The notes under the pieces are model-generated. The model ran no database searches and was not told where the DNA came from. It saw only the letters and a program-made list of their open reading frames with translations. A stretch of DNA of 64,000 bases, taken from contig JALORP010000001.1 in NCBI GenBank assembly GCA_025458865.1, forward strand, positions 1-64,000, given 5' to 3'. Source of the stretch: Steroidobacteraceae bacterium. GTDB lineage: Bacteria; Pseudomonadota; Gammaproteobacteria; Steroidobacterales; Steroidobacteraceae. Below are positions 29,045 through 36,770 of the stretch, piece after piece; position 1 is the stretch's first letter, and each line of letters opens with the position of its first letter. Made by a program: the position numbers and the translations under genes.

Positions 29045-29733
29045 TAAAACGGCTTCGCGACGCCGATGTAGGCGATGGTCAGGATCGTGACCCAGTAGAC
29101 GTAGGCGAGCTTTCGCGCCGTGCCGATCTCCGTGTTGAGCCGCGCCTCGAGCTCCTCGCGCGGCCCGCCGGCGAGAAGCTGCCGGAAGATCGTGGTCCAG
29201 TGGCGCATCACGAAGCGCAGCACCAGGCCGATCACCAGCGTCATGGAGTACAGGAAGACCTTGGCCGGGTACCACCCTGACCAGGCGCCCGCCGGGCCGC
29301 CGAGGGGGCCGTCCTGCCTGACGAAGGACCAGATCGCGAGGCCGGCGAGCAGCGGGATCAGCACGTAGCGGATACGCTCGTCCCACAGCGTCAGCATGAT
29401 GCCGGTGTCCGTCTCGCGCTTGACGAAGGCCATCCACGTGAGGGTCAGCCAGGCGGCCGTGAGCAGCCAGATGGCGGTGATGAAGCTGCCGCCGAGGGGC
29501 TGCACGCCGAAGTTGTAGCCCATGTGCAGGCCGAGCGGCAGCAGCATGATGATGCCGGTGCGCGCCAGGATGTCGATGCGGTAGGCCGTCTCCATGTGGC
29601 GCTTGCGCTCGTCGAGCGACAGGCGCGGGTTGGTGACGTGGTAGGACGTCTGGAACACGCCCCACTCGCCGCCGAGCCAGTAGACCATGGCGACAATGTG
29701 GCCCCACTTCAGCAGCAGATGCATCGTGTCCAA
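29044..29733 (-). CDS. Hypothetical polytopic membrane protein, MarR-linked
   Basis: 229 aa with about five to six membrane helices (for example WGHIVAMVYWLGGEWGVF, IIMLLPLGLHMGYNF, FITAIWLLTAAWLTLTWMAF, YVLIPLLAGLAIWSFV, VFLYSMTLVIGLVLRFV, VYWVTILTIAYIGVA). Conserved-looking His and Trp in the first and third helices (H12, W17, H54-like) recall CopD-type or heme-binding membrane proteins, but I cannot name the family. It is 62 bp downstream of the MarR gene on the same strand, and its upstream region carries a near copy of the MarR-gene operator, so it is probably the regulated target. Confidence 0.75.
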   Translation of the reverse strand: MDTMHLLLKWGHIVAMVYWLGGEWGVFQTSYHVTNPRLSLDERKRHMETAYRIDILARTGIIMLLPLGLHMGYNFGVQPLGGSFITAIWLLTAAWLTLTWMAFVKRETDTGIMLTLWDERIRYVLIPLLAGLAIWSFVRQDGPLGGPAGAWSGWYPAKVFLYSMTLVIGLVLRFVMRHWTTIFRQLLAGGPREELEARLNTEIGTARKLAYVYWVTILTIAYIGVAKPF

Positions 29734-29754
29734 GCGGCTTCCCTCTGGGTTCCG

Positions 29755-29767
29755 GCTGTATTGATAG
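29755..29767. promoter_or_regulatory. Second MarR-operator-like sequence
   Basis: GCTGTATTGATAG lies 22-34 bp upstream of the membrane-protein ATG (29733). It matches the core of the palindrome in front of the marR-type gene (30302-30314) at 12 of 13 positions, so the same regulator probably binds both. Confidence 0.6.
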
Positions 29768-29795
29768 TGATCGGGGCTGGTCGACGGCGCCGGCC

Positions 29796-30290
29796 TCAGG
29801 CGGCCGCGCGCTTGCGGCCCTGTGGCCTCGCTGCCTCGTGCGCGGTGGCGTCCTCGACGCGATCGGCGAGGTTCGCGAGGCCCACGGCCAGCGCGTCGAG
29901 CCCGGCGCGGTCGAGGCCCAGCAGGCAGCGCTGCAGCCAGGCCTGCTGGCGGCGCTCGAGCGCCGCCAGCCGCTCACGACCGGGGTCCGTGAGGGTGACG
30001 AGCCCGGCGCGCCGGTGATCGAGGTTCTCGGCGATCTCGACGATGCCGTCCTCGCGCAGGAAGTCCACGGTACGCTGCACGCTCTGCCGCTGCAGCCCCA
30101 GCCGGCGCGCGACCTGCGACGCGGTGAGGGGCCGCTTCGCGACCACTCGCATCACCTGCCAGCGGGCGCCCGTGAGCCCGACGTCGCCGGCCATGCGGTC
30201 CGCCGCCTCGAGCACCTGGCCGTGGAGGCGGAAGAGGGCGGCGAGCGCGTCCTGGAACGACTCCTCGATCGGGGCGGAGGTGGTCGGCAT
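29796..30290 (-). CDS. MarR-family transcriptional regulator
   Basis: 164 aa. Winged helix-turn-helix at about residues 43-105: LTGARWQVMRVVAKRPLTAS, then QVARRLGLQRQSVQRTVDFL as the recognition region, and the wing with the conserved D-x-R in ENLDHRRAGLVTLT. MarR proteins are dimeric repressors released by small aromatic ligands or oxidation. The gene is preceded immediately by a 24-bp palindrome and followed by a membrane-protein gene with a matching operator-like site; I infer a small autoregulated unit. Confidence 0.9.
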   Translation of the reverse strand: MPTTSAPIEESFQDALAALFRLHGQVLEAADRMAGDVGLTGARWQVMRVVAKRPLTASQVARRLGLQRQSVQRTVDFLREDGIVEIAENLDHRRAGLVTLTDPGRERLAALERRQQAWLQRCLLGLDRAGLDALAVGLANLADRVEDATAHEAARPQGRKRAAA

Positions 30291-30296
30291 GACAAG

Positions 30297-30320
30297 AGCC
30301 TGCTGTATTGACAGCAGGCT
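30297..30320. promoter_or_regulatory. Palindromic operator in front of the MarR gene
   Basis: Arms AGCCTGCTGT and ACAGCAGGCT are perfect 10-bp inverted repeats separated by ATTG, 7-30 bp upstream of the ATG at 30290. On the minus strand a TTGACA (30325-30320), a consensus -35, overlaps the edge of the palindrome, so binding here would block transcription. Confidence 0.65.
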
Positions 30321-30342
30321 GTCAAGTTGCCGGGACCGCCGG

Positions 30343-30729
30343 TCAGTTCAGGCGCTGCTGCCGTTGCTCCCAGGCGGACAGCGCCGTCTCTGCGGCGGTG
30401 AGCTCGAGGTCCATGCTCTCGAGCGGCGCGAGCCACTGCGTCGGCGGGGACGCCGGTGCAAGGCGCCCGCAGAACTCCCACAAGCGGTTCAGGGCCGGCA
30501 TGAACACGGCCGTCTCGACGCGGGTCATCATTTCGCGGGCCGGGCCGCTCGCGCGCGCCCGGACGTCCACCTCGAGGCTGGTGGCGAGGTCCTCGACCGC
30601 GGCGGGCAATTCCGGCACCCGCTCGCCGACGCGCCAGCGCTCGAGCAGAGAGCGCAGGCTCGTGACCCGCTTGCGGTAGGTGAGCAGTGCGCCGCGGCAG
30701 TCGTCGGGCCTGAGCCCCAGGGGAGTCAC
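30343..30729 (-). CDS. Hypothetical protein
   Basis: 128 aa, not recognised. Predicted all-alpha, cytoplasmic, with no membrane segment; residues 14-40 (CRGALLTYRKRVTSLRSLLE) and the C-terminal LELTAAETALSAWEQRQQRL look like amphipathic helices. The start is GTG 30729, chosen because GGAGC lies 8 nt upstream; the frame is open further but the region is the promoter zone of the divergent kinase gene. Arg- and Leu-rich composition is usual for this genome. Confidence 0.6.
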   Translation of the reverse strand: MTPLGLRPDDCRGALLTYRKRVTSLRSLLERWRVGERVPELPAAVEDLATSLEVDVRARASGPAREMMTRVETAVFMPALNRLWEFCGRLAPASPPTQWLAPLESMDLELTAAETALSAWEQRQQRLN

Positions 30730-30904
30730 GCGATCACGCTCCGGTGAAGATGAACTATCGAACCACGGGTACGACCCTGGCCGCCTCGCTTGGTTGCCGC
30801 AGGCAAATAAGTAATTGTCCGGGCCCGCGCCGGGACATCGTGCAGCCTCGTCCCCCGGGACGAAGCGGGTGTACGCTGCACCCATGTCACGGGCGGGAAG
30901 AGCC

Positions 30905-31948
30905 ATGGATGTGCGCGACCCTCTGCTGCAAGCCGTCATGGACGCCCAGCCGGACTGGGTCTGGGTCGTCGGGCCCGACAACCGGCTCCAGGCGGTCAAC
31001 GAGGCGATGCTCCGAGCCCTCGGGCGCCGCCGCGAGGAGATGCTGGGCGAGCGGGCAGAGCGATTCGTGCAGGTCGCACCCTCGCCGGATTCGCGCTACG
31101 CGTCGGAGGACGACTGGCTGATCGCGACCGGCCAGGACGTTCGCGGGACCGAGCGCCTCGGCCGCCTGCCCGACGGCCGCTACGTCTGGTGGCAGCGCTG
31201 GAAATACATCCTGCGTGACCCGGCGACGGGTGCCGTGACGGGCCTGGTGGGGATTACCCGCGACATCACCGAGCAGCGCGAGCTGGAGCGGGCGGCGCTC
31301 GAGGTGGCGGATCACGAGCGCTGGCGCCTGGGCAGCGAGCTGCACGACGGCGCCGGCGGGGCGCTGGCGGGCATCGACATGATGCTGACGGCGCTGCAGA
31401 CGCGCCTCGATCGCGAGGGCCGGGATACGGGCGAGCTCGGCCATATCACGCAGCTGCTGCGCGCGACGATGCTCGAGCTCAAGGGCATCGCGCGCGGGCT
31501 CGCGCCGGTGGACCTCGATCAGGCCGGCCTCTACGAGAGTCTTCGGCGCATGCTCGAGCAGGTGCAGGCGGCGAGAGGCGTGTCCTGCGAGCTCACCGGG
31601 GATTCCGCGCCGCAGGCCCTGCTCGGCGCCGGCGACGCCACGCATCTCTACCGGATTGCGCAGGAAGCGGTGAGCAACGCCATCCAGCACGGCGGCGCGC
31701 GCCGGCTCGGGGTCACCCTCACGCAGGACGAGCGCTTCGTCGAGATCCAGGTGGACGACGACGGCCGTGGATTCGATCCGGCCGCCGAGCCTGCGGGCCT
31801 CGGGCTGCGGCTGATGAACTACCGCACCCGGTTGATGGGCGGCCGCTTCGGCATTTCCCGGCGCGCGCAGGGCGGCATGTGCGTGCGCTGCTGGGTGCCG
31901 ACCCAGGCCAGCGTCGCGCGGATCACGGCCGCGCCGGGACGCACCTAG
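30905..31948 (+). CDS. PAS-domain sensor histidine kinase (NarX/HisKA_3 type)
   Basis: 347 aa cytoplasmic kinase. A PAS domain covers residues 5-125 (MDAQPDWVWVVGPDNRLQAV ... GLVGITRDITEQRE); HisKA_3 dimerisation follows with phospho-His H147 in RLGSELHDGAGGALAG; the ATPase domain has N-box EAVSNAIQHGGA and G-box GLGLRLMNYR. The family pairs with NarL-type response regulators, but none is adjacent; the nearest is at 21.5-22.1 kb and has its own partner. The start at 30905 has GGGAAG close upstream; an in-frame ATG at 30884 is an alternative. Signal unknown. Confidence 0.88.
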   Translation: MDVRDPLLQAVMDAQPDWVWVVGPDNRLQAVNEAMLRALGRRREEMLGERAERFVQVAPSPDSRYASEDDWLIATGQDVRGTERLGRLPDGRYVWWQRWKYILRDPATGAVTGLVGITRDITEQRELERAALEVADHERWRLGSELHDGAGGALAGIDMMLTALQTRLDREGRDTGELGHITQLLRATMLELKGIARGLAPVDLDQAGLYESLRRMLEQVQAARGVSCELTGDSAPQALLGAGDATHLYRIAQEAVSNAIQHGGARRLGVTLTQDERFVEIQVDDDGRGFDPAAEPAGLGLRLMNYRTRLMGGRFGISRRAQGGMCVRCWVPTQASVARITAAPGRT

Positions 31949-32105
31949 GGCCGCAGCAGGCCGAACGCCACGATCGTGGCGATGAACAGCCACAGCAGCC
32001 CGAGGACCAGGAGACCTGGCGGCAGGTGGAGTTGATGACGAACTCGGGGCCGAGCCGGTTGCCGAGCACCGCGATGTGCGCGACGAGCAGGAACTTGACG
32101 AGCAC
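31949..32105 (-). pseudogene. Broken small membrane-protein gene
   Basis: From GTG 32105, with GGAGAG upstream, the frame reads MLVKFLLVAHIAVLGNRLGP and EFVINSTCRQ, then switches frame to LLVLGLLWLFIATIVAFGLLRP and a stop at 31951-31949. Both halves look like membrane helices of one protein, joined after loss of the middle part and a shift of frame. The first half recalls a family of small membrane proteins with a conserved AHIAVLG-LG-E-VINST segment. The reading is an inference from two short pieces. Confidence 0.45.
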
Positions 32106-32172
32106 GCTACTCTCCAACACCCCGCAGACCGGGGCGCCAGTGCAGCGTCCCGCAACATCAGGAGATCCCCCG

Positions 32173-32874
32173 ATGAAGTCCCGCCTGCTCGCCTGCTTCC
32201 TGCTGCTCGCGCCGATGCTCGCCACCGCCGAGGCTCCGTTCTCGCTGCCGCCGCTGCCCTATGCGGCCAACGCGCTCGAGCCGTGGATCGACGCCGAGAC
32301 CATGAACATCCACCACGGTCGCCACCACAAGGCCTACGTGGACAACCTCAACGCGCAGGTCGCGAATTTCCCGGAACTCGCGGGCATGAGCCTCGAGGCC
32401 ATGCAGGCCGCCATGTCGAAGTTCAACGTCGCGGTGCGCAACAACGGCGGCGGCCACTACAACCACGACCTCTTCTGGCAGGTGATGGCGCCTGCGGGGA
32501 AGGGCGGCGAGCCGTCCGCCGCGCTGACCGCAGCGATCGAGCGGCGCTTCGGCTCGCTCGAGGCGATGAAGACGGAGATGAACCGCGCCGCGGCCGGGCA
32601 GTTCGGCTCGGGCTGGGCCTGGCTCATCGTCGGCGCGGACGGCGAGCTGGCCATCACCGCCACGGCCAACCAGGACAATCCCCTGATGGACGTGGTCCCG
32701 GTGCGTGGCGCGCCCGTGCTCGGCGTGGACGTGTGGGAGCACGCCTACTACCTCAAGTACCAGAACCGTCGCGGCGCATACCTCGACGCCTGGTGGAACG
32801 TCGTGAACTGGGCCGAGGTCAGTCGCCGCTACGAGACGGCGACCGCGGGCCTGAAGGCGGCCAAGGCGCGGTAG
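32173..32874 (+). CDS. Exported superoxide dismutase, Mn-type signature
   Basis: Converts superoxide to peroxide and oxygen; 233 aa with a clear signal peptide (MKSRLLACFLLLAPMLATAE), so it acts in the periplasm or outside. Metal ligands are H47 (NIHHGRHH), H98 (YNHDLFW), D186 and H190 (DVWEHAYYLKYQ). G93-G94 in NNGGGHYNH and Q167 in TANQDNP are the Mn-type pattern rather than the Fe-type one. AGGAG lies 8 nt before the ATG. Most Gammaproteobacterial Mn/Fe enzymes are cytoplasmic, and the periplasmic one is usually Cu/Zn, so an exported Mn-type form is uncommon. Confidence 0.92.
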   Translation: MKSRLLACFLLLAPMLATAEAPFSLPPLPYAANALEPWIDAETMNIHHGRHHKAYVDNLNAQVANFPELAGMSLEAMQAAMSKFNVAVRNNGGGHYNHDLFWQVMAPAGKGGEPSAALTAAIERRFGSLEAMKTEMNRAAAGQFGSGWAWLIVGADGELAITATANQDNPLMDVVPVRGAPVLGVDVWEHAYYLKYQNRRGAYLDAWWNVVNWAEVSRRYETATAGLKAAKAR

Positions 32875-32885
32875 CCGGTTGCGCA

Positions 32886-32929
32886 CTGAACGCCCGCTGA
32901 ACGCAGCCTTAACGCAGGCTGAACGCGGC
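32886..32929. repeat. Four 11-bp direct repeats, OmpR-family operator-like
   Basis: CTGAACGC, CTGAACGC, CTTAACGC and CTGAACGC begin at 32886, 32897, 32908 and 32919, each exactly 11 bp apart. An 11-bp direct-repeat spacing is how OmpR/PhoB-family regulators stack along one face of DNA. The array lies between the superoxide dismutase stop and the glycine-zipper lipoprotein start (33043). Confidence 0.6.
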
Positions 32930-33006
32930 CGAGACCGGCTTCGCGTTCCTGCCATCCTGTCGCCAATCGGGAACCCGCCCGCTGTGTCGAGGCCTAAAAT
33001 TACGGT

Positions 33007-33024
33007 AGGGTCGCACCTGACCCT
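33007..33024. repeat. Short REP-like palindrome
   Basis: AGGGTC, a 6-nt loop GCACCT and GACCCT form a hairpin 19 bp before the lipoprotein ATG, right upstream of its Shine-Dalgarno. The sequence type recurs as an intergenic palindrome in many Gammaproteobacteria; here only one copy was seen. It could also affect translation of the downstream gene. Confidence 0.4.
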
Positions 33025-33042
33025 TTCTTGGGAGGATCCCAG

Positions 33043-33924
33043 ATGACCCTGATCAATCCGCGTTTCGCGCTTCTCGCTGCCCCGGCTGTCCTGGCGCTGG
33101 CACTTGCCGCCTGCGGGGGCTCGAAGCCGCCCGCCGACACGGCTGCGACCGATACGGTTGGCGAGAGCGGGACGGCGACCGACGTCGCACCCGACGCTGC
33201 GCCCGTCGACGAGTTGGCTGCCCGCGAGGAAGAGCTGGCGAAGCGTGAGGCGGAGCTGGCGTTGAAGGAGAAGGAAGCCGAACTGGCCCGGCGCGAGGCC
33301 GAGCTGGCTGCGCGCGAGAAGACCGCGAGCAAGCCCGCTGCCACCACGACGAGGCCGGCGAGTTCGACCGCGTCCACGTCGACGGCCGCCAAGCCCGTTG
33401 CTGCCGCCCCGAAGCCGGTGGTCGTGCCGGCCGGAACGACCGTTTCGGTCGAGATCACTCAGGCGGTGACGACCAAGACGGCCAAGATCGGCGACGCGGT
33501 CGTGGCGCGCCTGTCCCAGCCGCTCGTGGTGGATGGCCGCACCGTGGCGGCCGCGGGCGCGGAGGTGCGCGGCAGCGTCAGCGATGTTTACTCGGGTAGC
33601 CATGAGGTCGGCGGCACGCCGAAGCTTGGCATTGCCCTCAGCCAGCTGGCCCTCGCCAATGGCACGACGGCGCAGATCTCCGCAGGCATCGTCCAGGAAG
33701 GGACACGCGAGAGCGGCAAGGATGCGGCGAAGATCGCGGGCGGTGCCGTCCTCGGCGCGGTCATCGGCCATCAGGTCGACGGCGGCGGGGCGGGCAAGGT
33801 CGTCGGCGGCCTGCTCGGCGCTGGTGCCGGCGCCGCAGCGGCCAAGAGGACCGGCGGCGACATCGAGGTTCCGGCCGGAACGGTGATCGGCTTCGTCCTG
33901 AACGCGCCATTCGAGATGAAGTAG
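33043..33924 (+). CDS. Glycine-zipper lipoprotein with coiled coil
   Basis: 293 aa. Lipoprotein signal ending LALAAC (Cys about residue 21); a Thr/Asp-rich spacer; a heptad-like Glu/Lys coiled coil of about 40 residues (EELAKREAELALKEKEAELA, continuing REAELAAREK); a Thr/Ser/Ala/Pro linker; then a compact beta domain (VPAGTTVSVEITQAVTTKTA ...) and a glycine-zipper segment (IAGGAVLGAVIGHQVDGGGA, GKVVGGLLGAGAGAAAAKR) that should enter a membrane. Probably outer-membrane-associated. The ATG at 33043 follows GGAGG by 8 nt; an in-frame TTG at 33028 is less likely. The 11-bp repeat array upstream suggests envelope-stress or two-component control. Confidence 0.82.
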   Translation: MTLINPRFALLAAPAVLALALAACGGSKPPADTAATDTVGESGTATDVAPDAAPVDELAAREEELAKREAELALKEKEAELARREAELAAREKTASKPAATTTRPASSTASTSTAAKPVAAAPKPVVVPAGTTVSVEITQAVTTKTAKIGDAVVARLSQPLVVDGRTVAAAGAEVRGSVSDVYSGSHEVGGTPKLGIALSQLALANGTTAQISAGIVQEGTRESGKDAAKIAGGAVLGAVIGHQVDGGGAGKVVGGLLGAGAGAAAAKRTGGDIEVPAGTVIGFVLNAPFEMK

Positions 33925-33931
33925 TCTCCCG

Positions 33932-33975
33932 GCCGCTGCCGGGTCGCGATCAGCGCGGCCCGGCAGCGGCTTTCG
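33932..33975 (+). terminator. Rho-independent-like terminator after the glycine-zipper gene
   Basis: GCCGCTGCCGGG (33932-33943) and CCCGGCAGCGGC (33959-33970) form a perfect 12-bp stem, followed by TTTCGCTT. Position 8 bp after the stop codon fits termination of the lipoprotein transcript. Confidence 0.7.
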
Positions 33976-34001
33976 CTTGCGGGCCTGCGTCGTAGACGAG
34001 G

Positions 34002-34991
34002 ATGAAAGCCCGCCGCCACATGAAGCTGCATCAGTCCCTCGTGGTCGCGACCGCGGTCGCAGCCCTCGCGCCGGTCGCGCAGGCGGATCCGTTCCTGGTC
34101 CGCAACCAGAACCCGCTGCTGACACCCTTCGGCGTGCCTAACCCGGTGCCTGCCCGGCTGGTTCAGGTCGGCGGCAGTCGTTTGTCCGCCAACCTGCACT
34201 GGGGCAGCGCCTCCTACGGCGAAGAGGACAGCGACGACAGCTTCGTCGTGGACGCGGAGATGCTCGAGCTGCGCCTGCGCTACGAGCGCGCCGTGGGGCC
34301 GCGGCTCGCACTCCTCGCAGAGCTACCCTGGCGGCGCACCTGGGAAGGCGTGCTCGACCACTTCATCGACGAATTCCACGACCTGACGGGCCTGCCGGGG
34401 GAAGCGCGCGACGAGTCGCCGCGCGACAGGCTGCTGATCGCGTCCGTGTCAGGCGGCGAAGCCATCTACCTCTTCGACCAGTCGGGCTCCGGCATCGGCG
34501 ACATCCCGCTCGGGCTCGGATACCAGATCATCGCCTCGGACTCGAGGGCGCTCGCGGCCTGGCTCACGGTCAAGGCTCCCGCAGGGGATGCAGGCAAGCT
34601 GACCGGCAGCGGCGCGGCGGATCTTGCGCTGTCGCTCGCCGGCGAGCAGGCGCTGAGCAGCCACGTCCGCATCTTCGGCCAGTTCGACGTCACCTTCCTC
34701 GGCGAGGGTGACCTGCTGCCGGCGCTGCAGGAGGACCTGGTCTGGTCCGGCATGGCGGGCTTCAGCTGGAACGCCTGGCGCGCGCTGGACCTGACCGCAC
34801 AGCTCGCCGGCAACTCGCGCGTCTTCGACGCCGCAGGGGCGCTCGCGGGTGACGCGCTGGTGCTGGTCTTCGGCGGCAGCTGGCGCACCGGGGGCGGCTG
34901 GCGCCTCGATGTCTCGATCAGCGAGGACGTGGACGTCAACGCCTCGCCCGACGTCGTGTTCAACTTCGGCTTCGTACGCGCCCTGCGCTGA
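34002..34991 (+). CDS. DUF3187 family outer-membrane protein
   Basis: 329 aa. A signal peptide (to ALAPVAQA) precedes the DUF3187 opening FLVRNQNPLLTPFGVPNPVP. Alternating hydrophobic and polar strands, many Gly/aromatic residues and the ending VVFNFGFVRALR suggest a beta-barrel in the outer membrane. Function unknown; no substrate information. The start is ATG 34002 or ATG 34020; the first has GAGG too close, so translation initiation is uncertain. Stands alone between terminator and the convergent deformylase gene. Confidence 0.82.
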   Translation: MKARRHMKLHQSLVVATAVAALAPVAQADPFLVRNQNPLLTPFGVPNPVPARLVQVGGSRLSANLHWGSASYGEEDSDDSFVVDAEMLELRLRYERAVGPRLALLAELPWRRTWEGVLDHFIDEFHDLTGLPGEARDESPRDRLLIASVSGGEAIYLFDQSGSGIGDIPLGLGYQIIASDSRALAAWLTVKAPAGDAGKLTGSGAADLALSLAGEQALSSHVRIFGQFDVTFLGEGDLLPALQEDLVWSGMAGFSWNAWRALDLTAQLAGNSRVFDAAGALAGDALVLVFGGSWRTGGGWRLDVSISEDVDVNASPDVVFNFGFVRALR

Positions 34992-35000
34992 GCGGTCGCC

Positions 35001-35534
35001 TCAGTCGTCGCCGGCAGGCGCGCCGGGGAACAGCGTCTCGGTGAAGCCGAATCGGCGCAGGTCGCGGATCCGCATCGGGTAGAGGATCCCGTCGAGGTGA
35101 TCCACCTCGTGCTGCACGACGCGGGCATGGAAACCCTCGACGCATCGGTCGATGGCGTGCCCGGCGGCGTCGAAGCCGCGGTAGCGCAGCTTGCGGTAGC
35201 GCGGCACCACGCCACGCAGGCCGGGCACGGACAGGCAGCCCTCCCAGCCGTCCTCCATGTCGTCCGAAAGCGGCGTCAGCTCGGGGTTGATCAGCACCGT
35301 CTCCGGCACGGCCTCTGCCTCGGGATAGCGCGCATTGCGGGCGAAGCCGAAGATCACCACGCGCAGGCCGACGCCGATCTGCGGCGCGGCCAGCCCCGCA
35401 CCGTCGAGCGCGCGCATGGTGTCGAACATGTCGCGCAGCAGCGCATCCAGGGCGCGGGTGCCGAAGGCTTCGACCGGCGCGGAGCGCTCGAGCAGGCGCG
35501 GGTCGCCCATCTTCAGGACTTCACGCACAGGCAC
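35001..35534 (-). CDS. def: Peptide deformylase
   Basis: Removes the formyl group from the N-terminal methionine of new proteins; 177 aa cytoplasmic metalloenzyme. The three family motifs are complete: [10 protein letters not shown] (residues 45-54), EGCLSVPG with metal ligand C100, and QHEVDHLDG with H142, E143 and H146. No fmt gene is adjacent, so this is likely a second, stand-alone deformylase rather than the def-fmt housekeeping copy; that is an inference. Confidence 0.95.
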   Translation of the reverse strand: MPVREVLKMGDPRLLERSAPVEAFGTRALDALLRDMFDTMRALDGAGLAAPQIGVGLRVVIFGFARNARYPEAEAVPETVLINPELTPLSDDMEDGWEGCLSVPGLRGVVPRYRKLRYRGFDAAGHAIDRCVEGFHARVVQHEVDHLDGILYPMRIRDLRRFGFTETLFPGAPAGDD

Positions 35535-35588
35535 GGGCGGTCCTCGGCGGCGTGGCGATTCGCATGCCGCGGATGATAGCTTAAGGCC

Positions 35589-35906
35589 ATGAAGCGGGAC
35601 CCGAAGGCGCCATCATCGCGGCTGCTGCGAGCCGTGACCGACCTCGATGCGGCGGCGATCGACGCCTTGTACGGGCTCGAGCCGGCGTTCGAGCCCGGCG
35701 CGCCGGCTGTCGCGACGGAGGCCATCGAGTGGGTCACCGTCGGTTGTCCCTACTGCGGCGAGGCTTTCGAGACGCAGGTGGACCTCTCCGCGGGGCCCGC
35801 GACCTATGTCGAGGATTGCCAGGTCTGCTGCCAGCCGATCGAAATGAGCTGCGAGCTGGATGGCGACGGGCGGCTCGCGGAGTTTCGCGCGCAGAGACTC
35901 GACTAG
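35589..35906 (+). CDS. CPXCG-motif cysteine-rich protein
   Basis: 105 aa. The second half has the family pattern [18 protein letters not shown] and [18 protein letters not shown], with two Cys pairs that can hold a zinc ion, as in the Cys-rich CPXCG family of small proteins. The first half is a variable helical extension. Role unknown. It is 54 bp from the divergent deformylase gene and shares its promoter region. Confidence 0.82.
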   Translation: MKRDPKAPSSRLLRAVTDLDAAAIDALYGLEPAFEPGAPAVATEAIEWVTVGCPYCGEAFETQVDLSAGPATYVEDCQVCCQPIEMSCELDGDGRLAEFRAQRLD

Positions 35907-35972
35907 GGTTTTCCCTTAATCGTCCCGCAAGAAAGCCGGCGTAAGCTGAAATCGGCACCACGGGGGACGGTC

Positions 35973-36770
35973 ATGAGGAAGACCTTCGAGCCGGGGACGC
36001 AGGACGACGTCGCCATCGCTGCGGACGACGTCGTCCTGAGCGGTAACCTGAGCATTCCGCAGGCACCGCGGGGTCTGGTGCTCTTCGCCCACGGCAGCGG
36101 CAGCAGCCGGCTCAGCTGGCGGAACCGCTGGGTGGCCCGGGAGTTGAACGAAGCCGGCTTCGCGACGCTGCTGTTCGACCTGCTCACGGCCGACGAGGAG
36201 CGGATCGACGGCGAGACCCGGGAGTTCCGCTTCGATATCCCGCTCCTCGCGCACCGGCTCTCCCGCGCGACGAAGTGGGTGTTGCGCCAGCGCGGCATCG
36301 CGGACCTGCCCATCGGCTATTTCGGCTCGAGCACGGGCGCGGCGGCGGCACTCGCGGCGAGCGTCGACTGGCCGCAGGTCGAAGCCGTGGTTTCGCGCGG
36401 TGGAAGGCCGGACCTCGCAGGCCCCTTCCTGGACCGCGTGCGCGCCGCCACCCTGCTCGTGGTAGGTGGAGATGATTACGCGGTGATCGGCATGAACCGC
36501 GAGGCGCTCGCGGAGTTGCGCTGCGAGGCCGGGATCTCGATCGTCCCGGGCGCGATGCACCTGTTCGAGGAGCCGGGGGCGCTGGAGCAGGTCGCGACGC
36601 TCGCGGCGGGCTGGTTCGATACGCACCTCGGCCGCCAGCCGGCCGCAGGCAGAGGAGGGCAAGATGAACACCTGGCTGACTCCCGAGCAGTCGGCGGCGC
36701 TCGCCGCAAGGCTGCGCGGCCGCTTCGAGATGCTGCGCGAGGAGGTCCGGCAGGATCTGCTCAAGTGTGA
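35973..36770 (+). CDS. Alpha/beta hydrolase (dienelactone-hydrolase-like)
   Basis: 265 aa. Oxyanion region FAHGSGSSRLSWRNRWVARE, nucleophile Ser in GYFGSSTGAAAALAA (about residue 123), acid residue in VVGGDDYAVI and His in PGAMHLFEEPGALEQV. This type is often found next to phosphoribosyltransferase genes, not seen here. Function unknown. The frame runs 107 bp into the next gene, adding about 35 residues of Gly/Arg-rich sequence (QPAAGRGGQDEHLADSRAVG and on) that no domain needs, suggesting the original stop was lost. Confidence 0.8.
   Translation: MRKTFEPGTQDDVAIAADDVVLSGNLSIPQAPRGLVLFAHGSGSSRLSWRNRWVARELNEAGFATLLFDLLTADEERIDGETREFRFDIPLLAHRLSRATKWVLRQRGIADLPIGYFGSSTGAAAALAASVDWPQVEAVVSRGGRPDLAGPFLDRVRAATLLVVGGDDYAVIGMNREALAELRCEAGISIVPGAMHLFEEPGALEQVATLAAGWFDTHLGRQPAAGRGGQDEHLADSRAVGGARRKAARPLRDAARGGPAGSAQV

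Noticed and set aside
32886-32929. The 11-bp repeats as a CRISPR-like or microsatellite array
   Set aside because: The repeats are too short, spacers are only 3 bp, and the fixed 11-bp pitch suits a protein-binding array.
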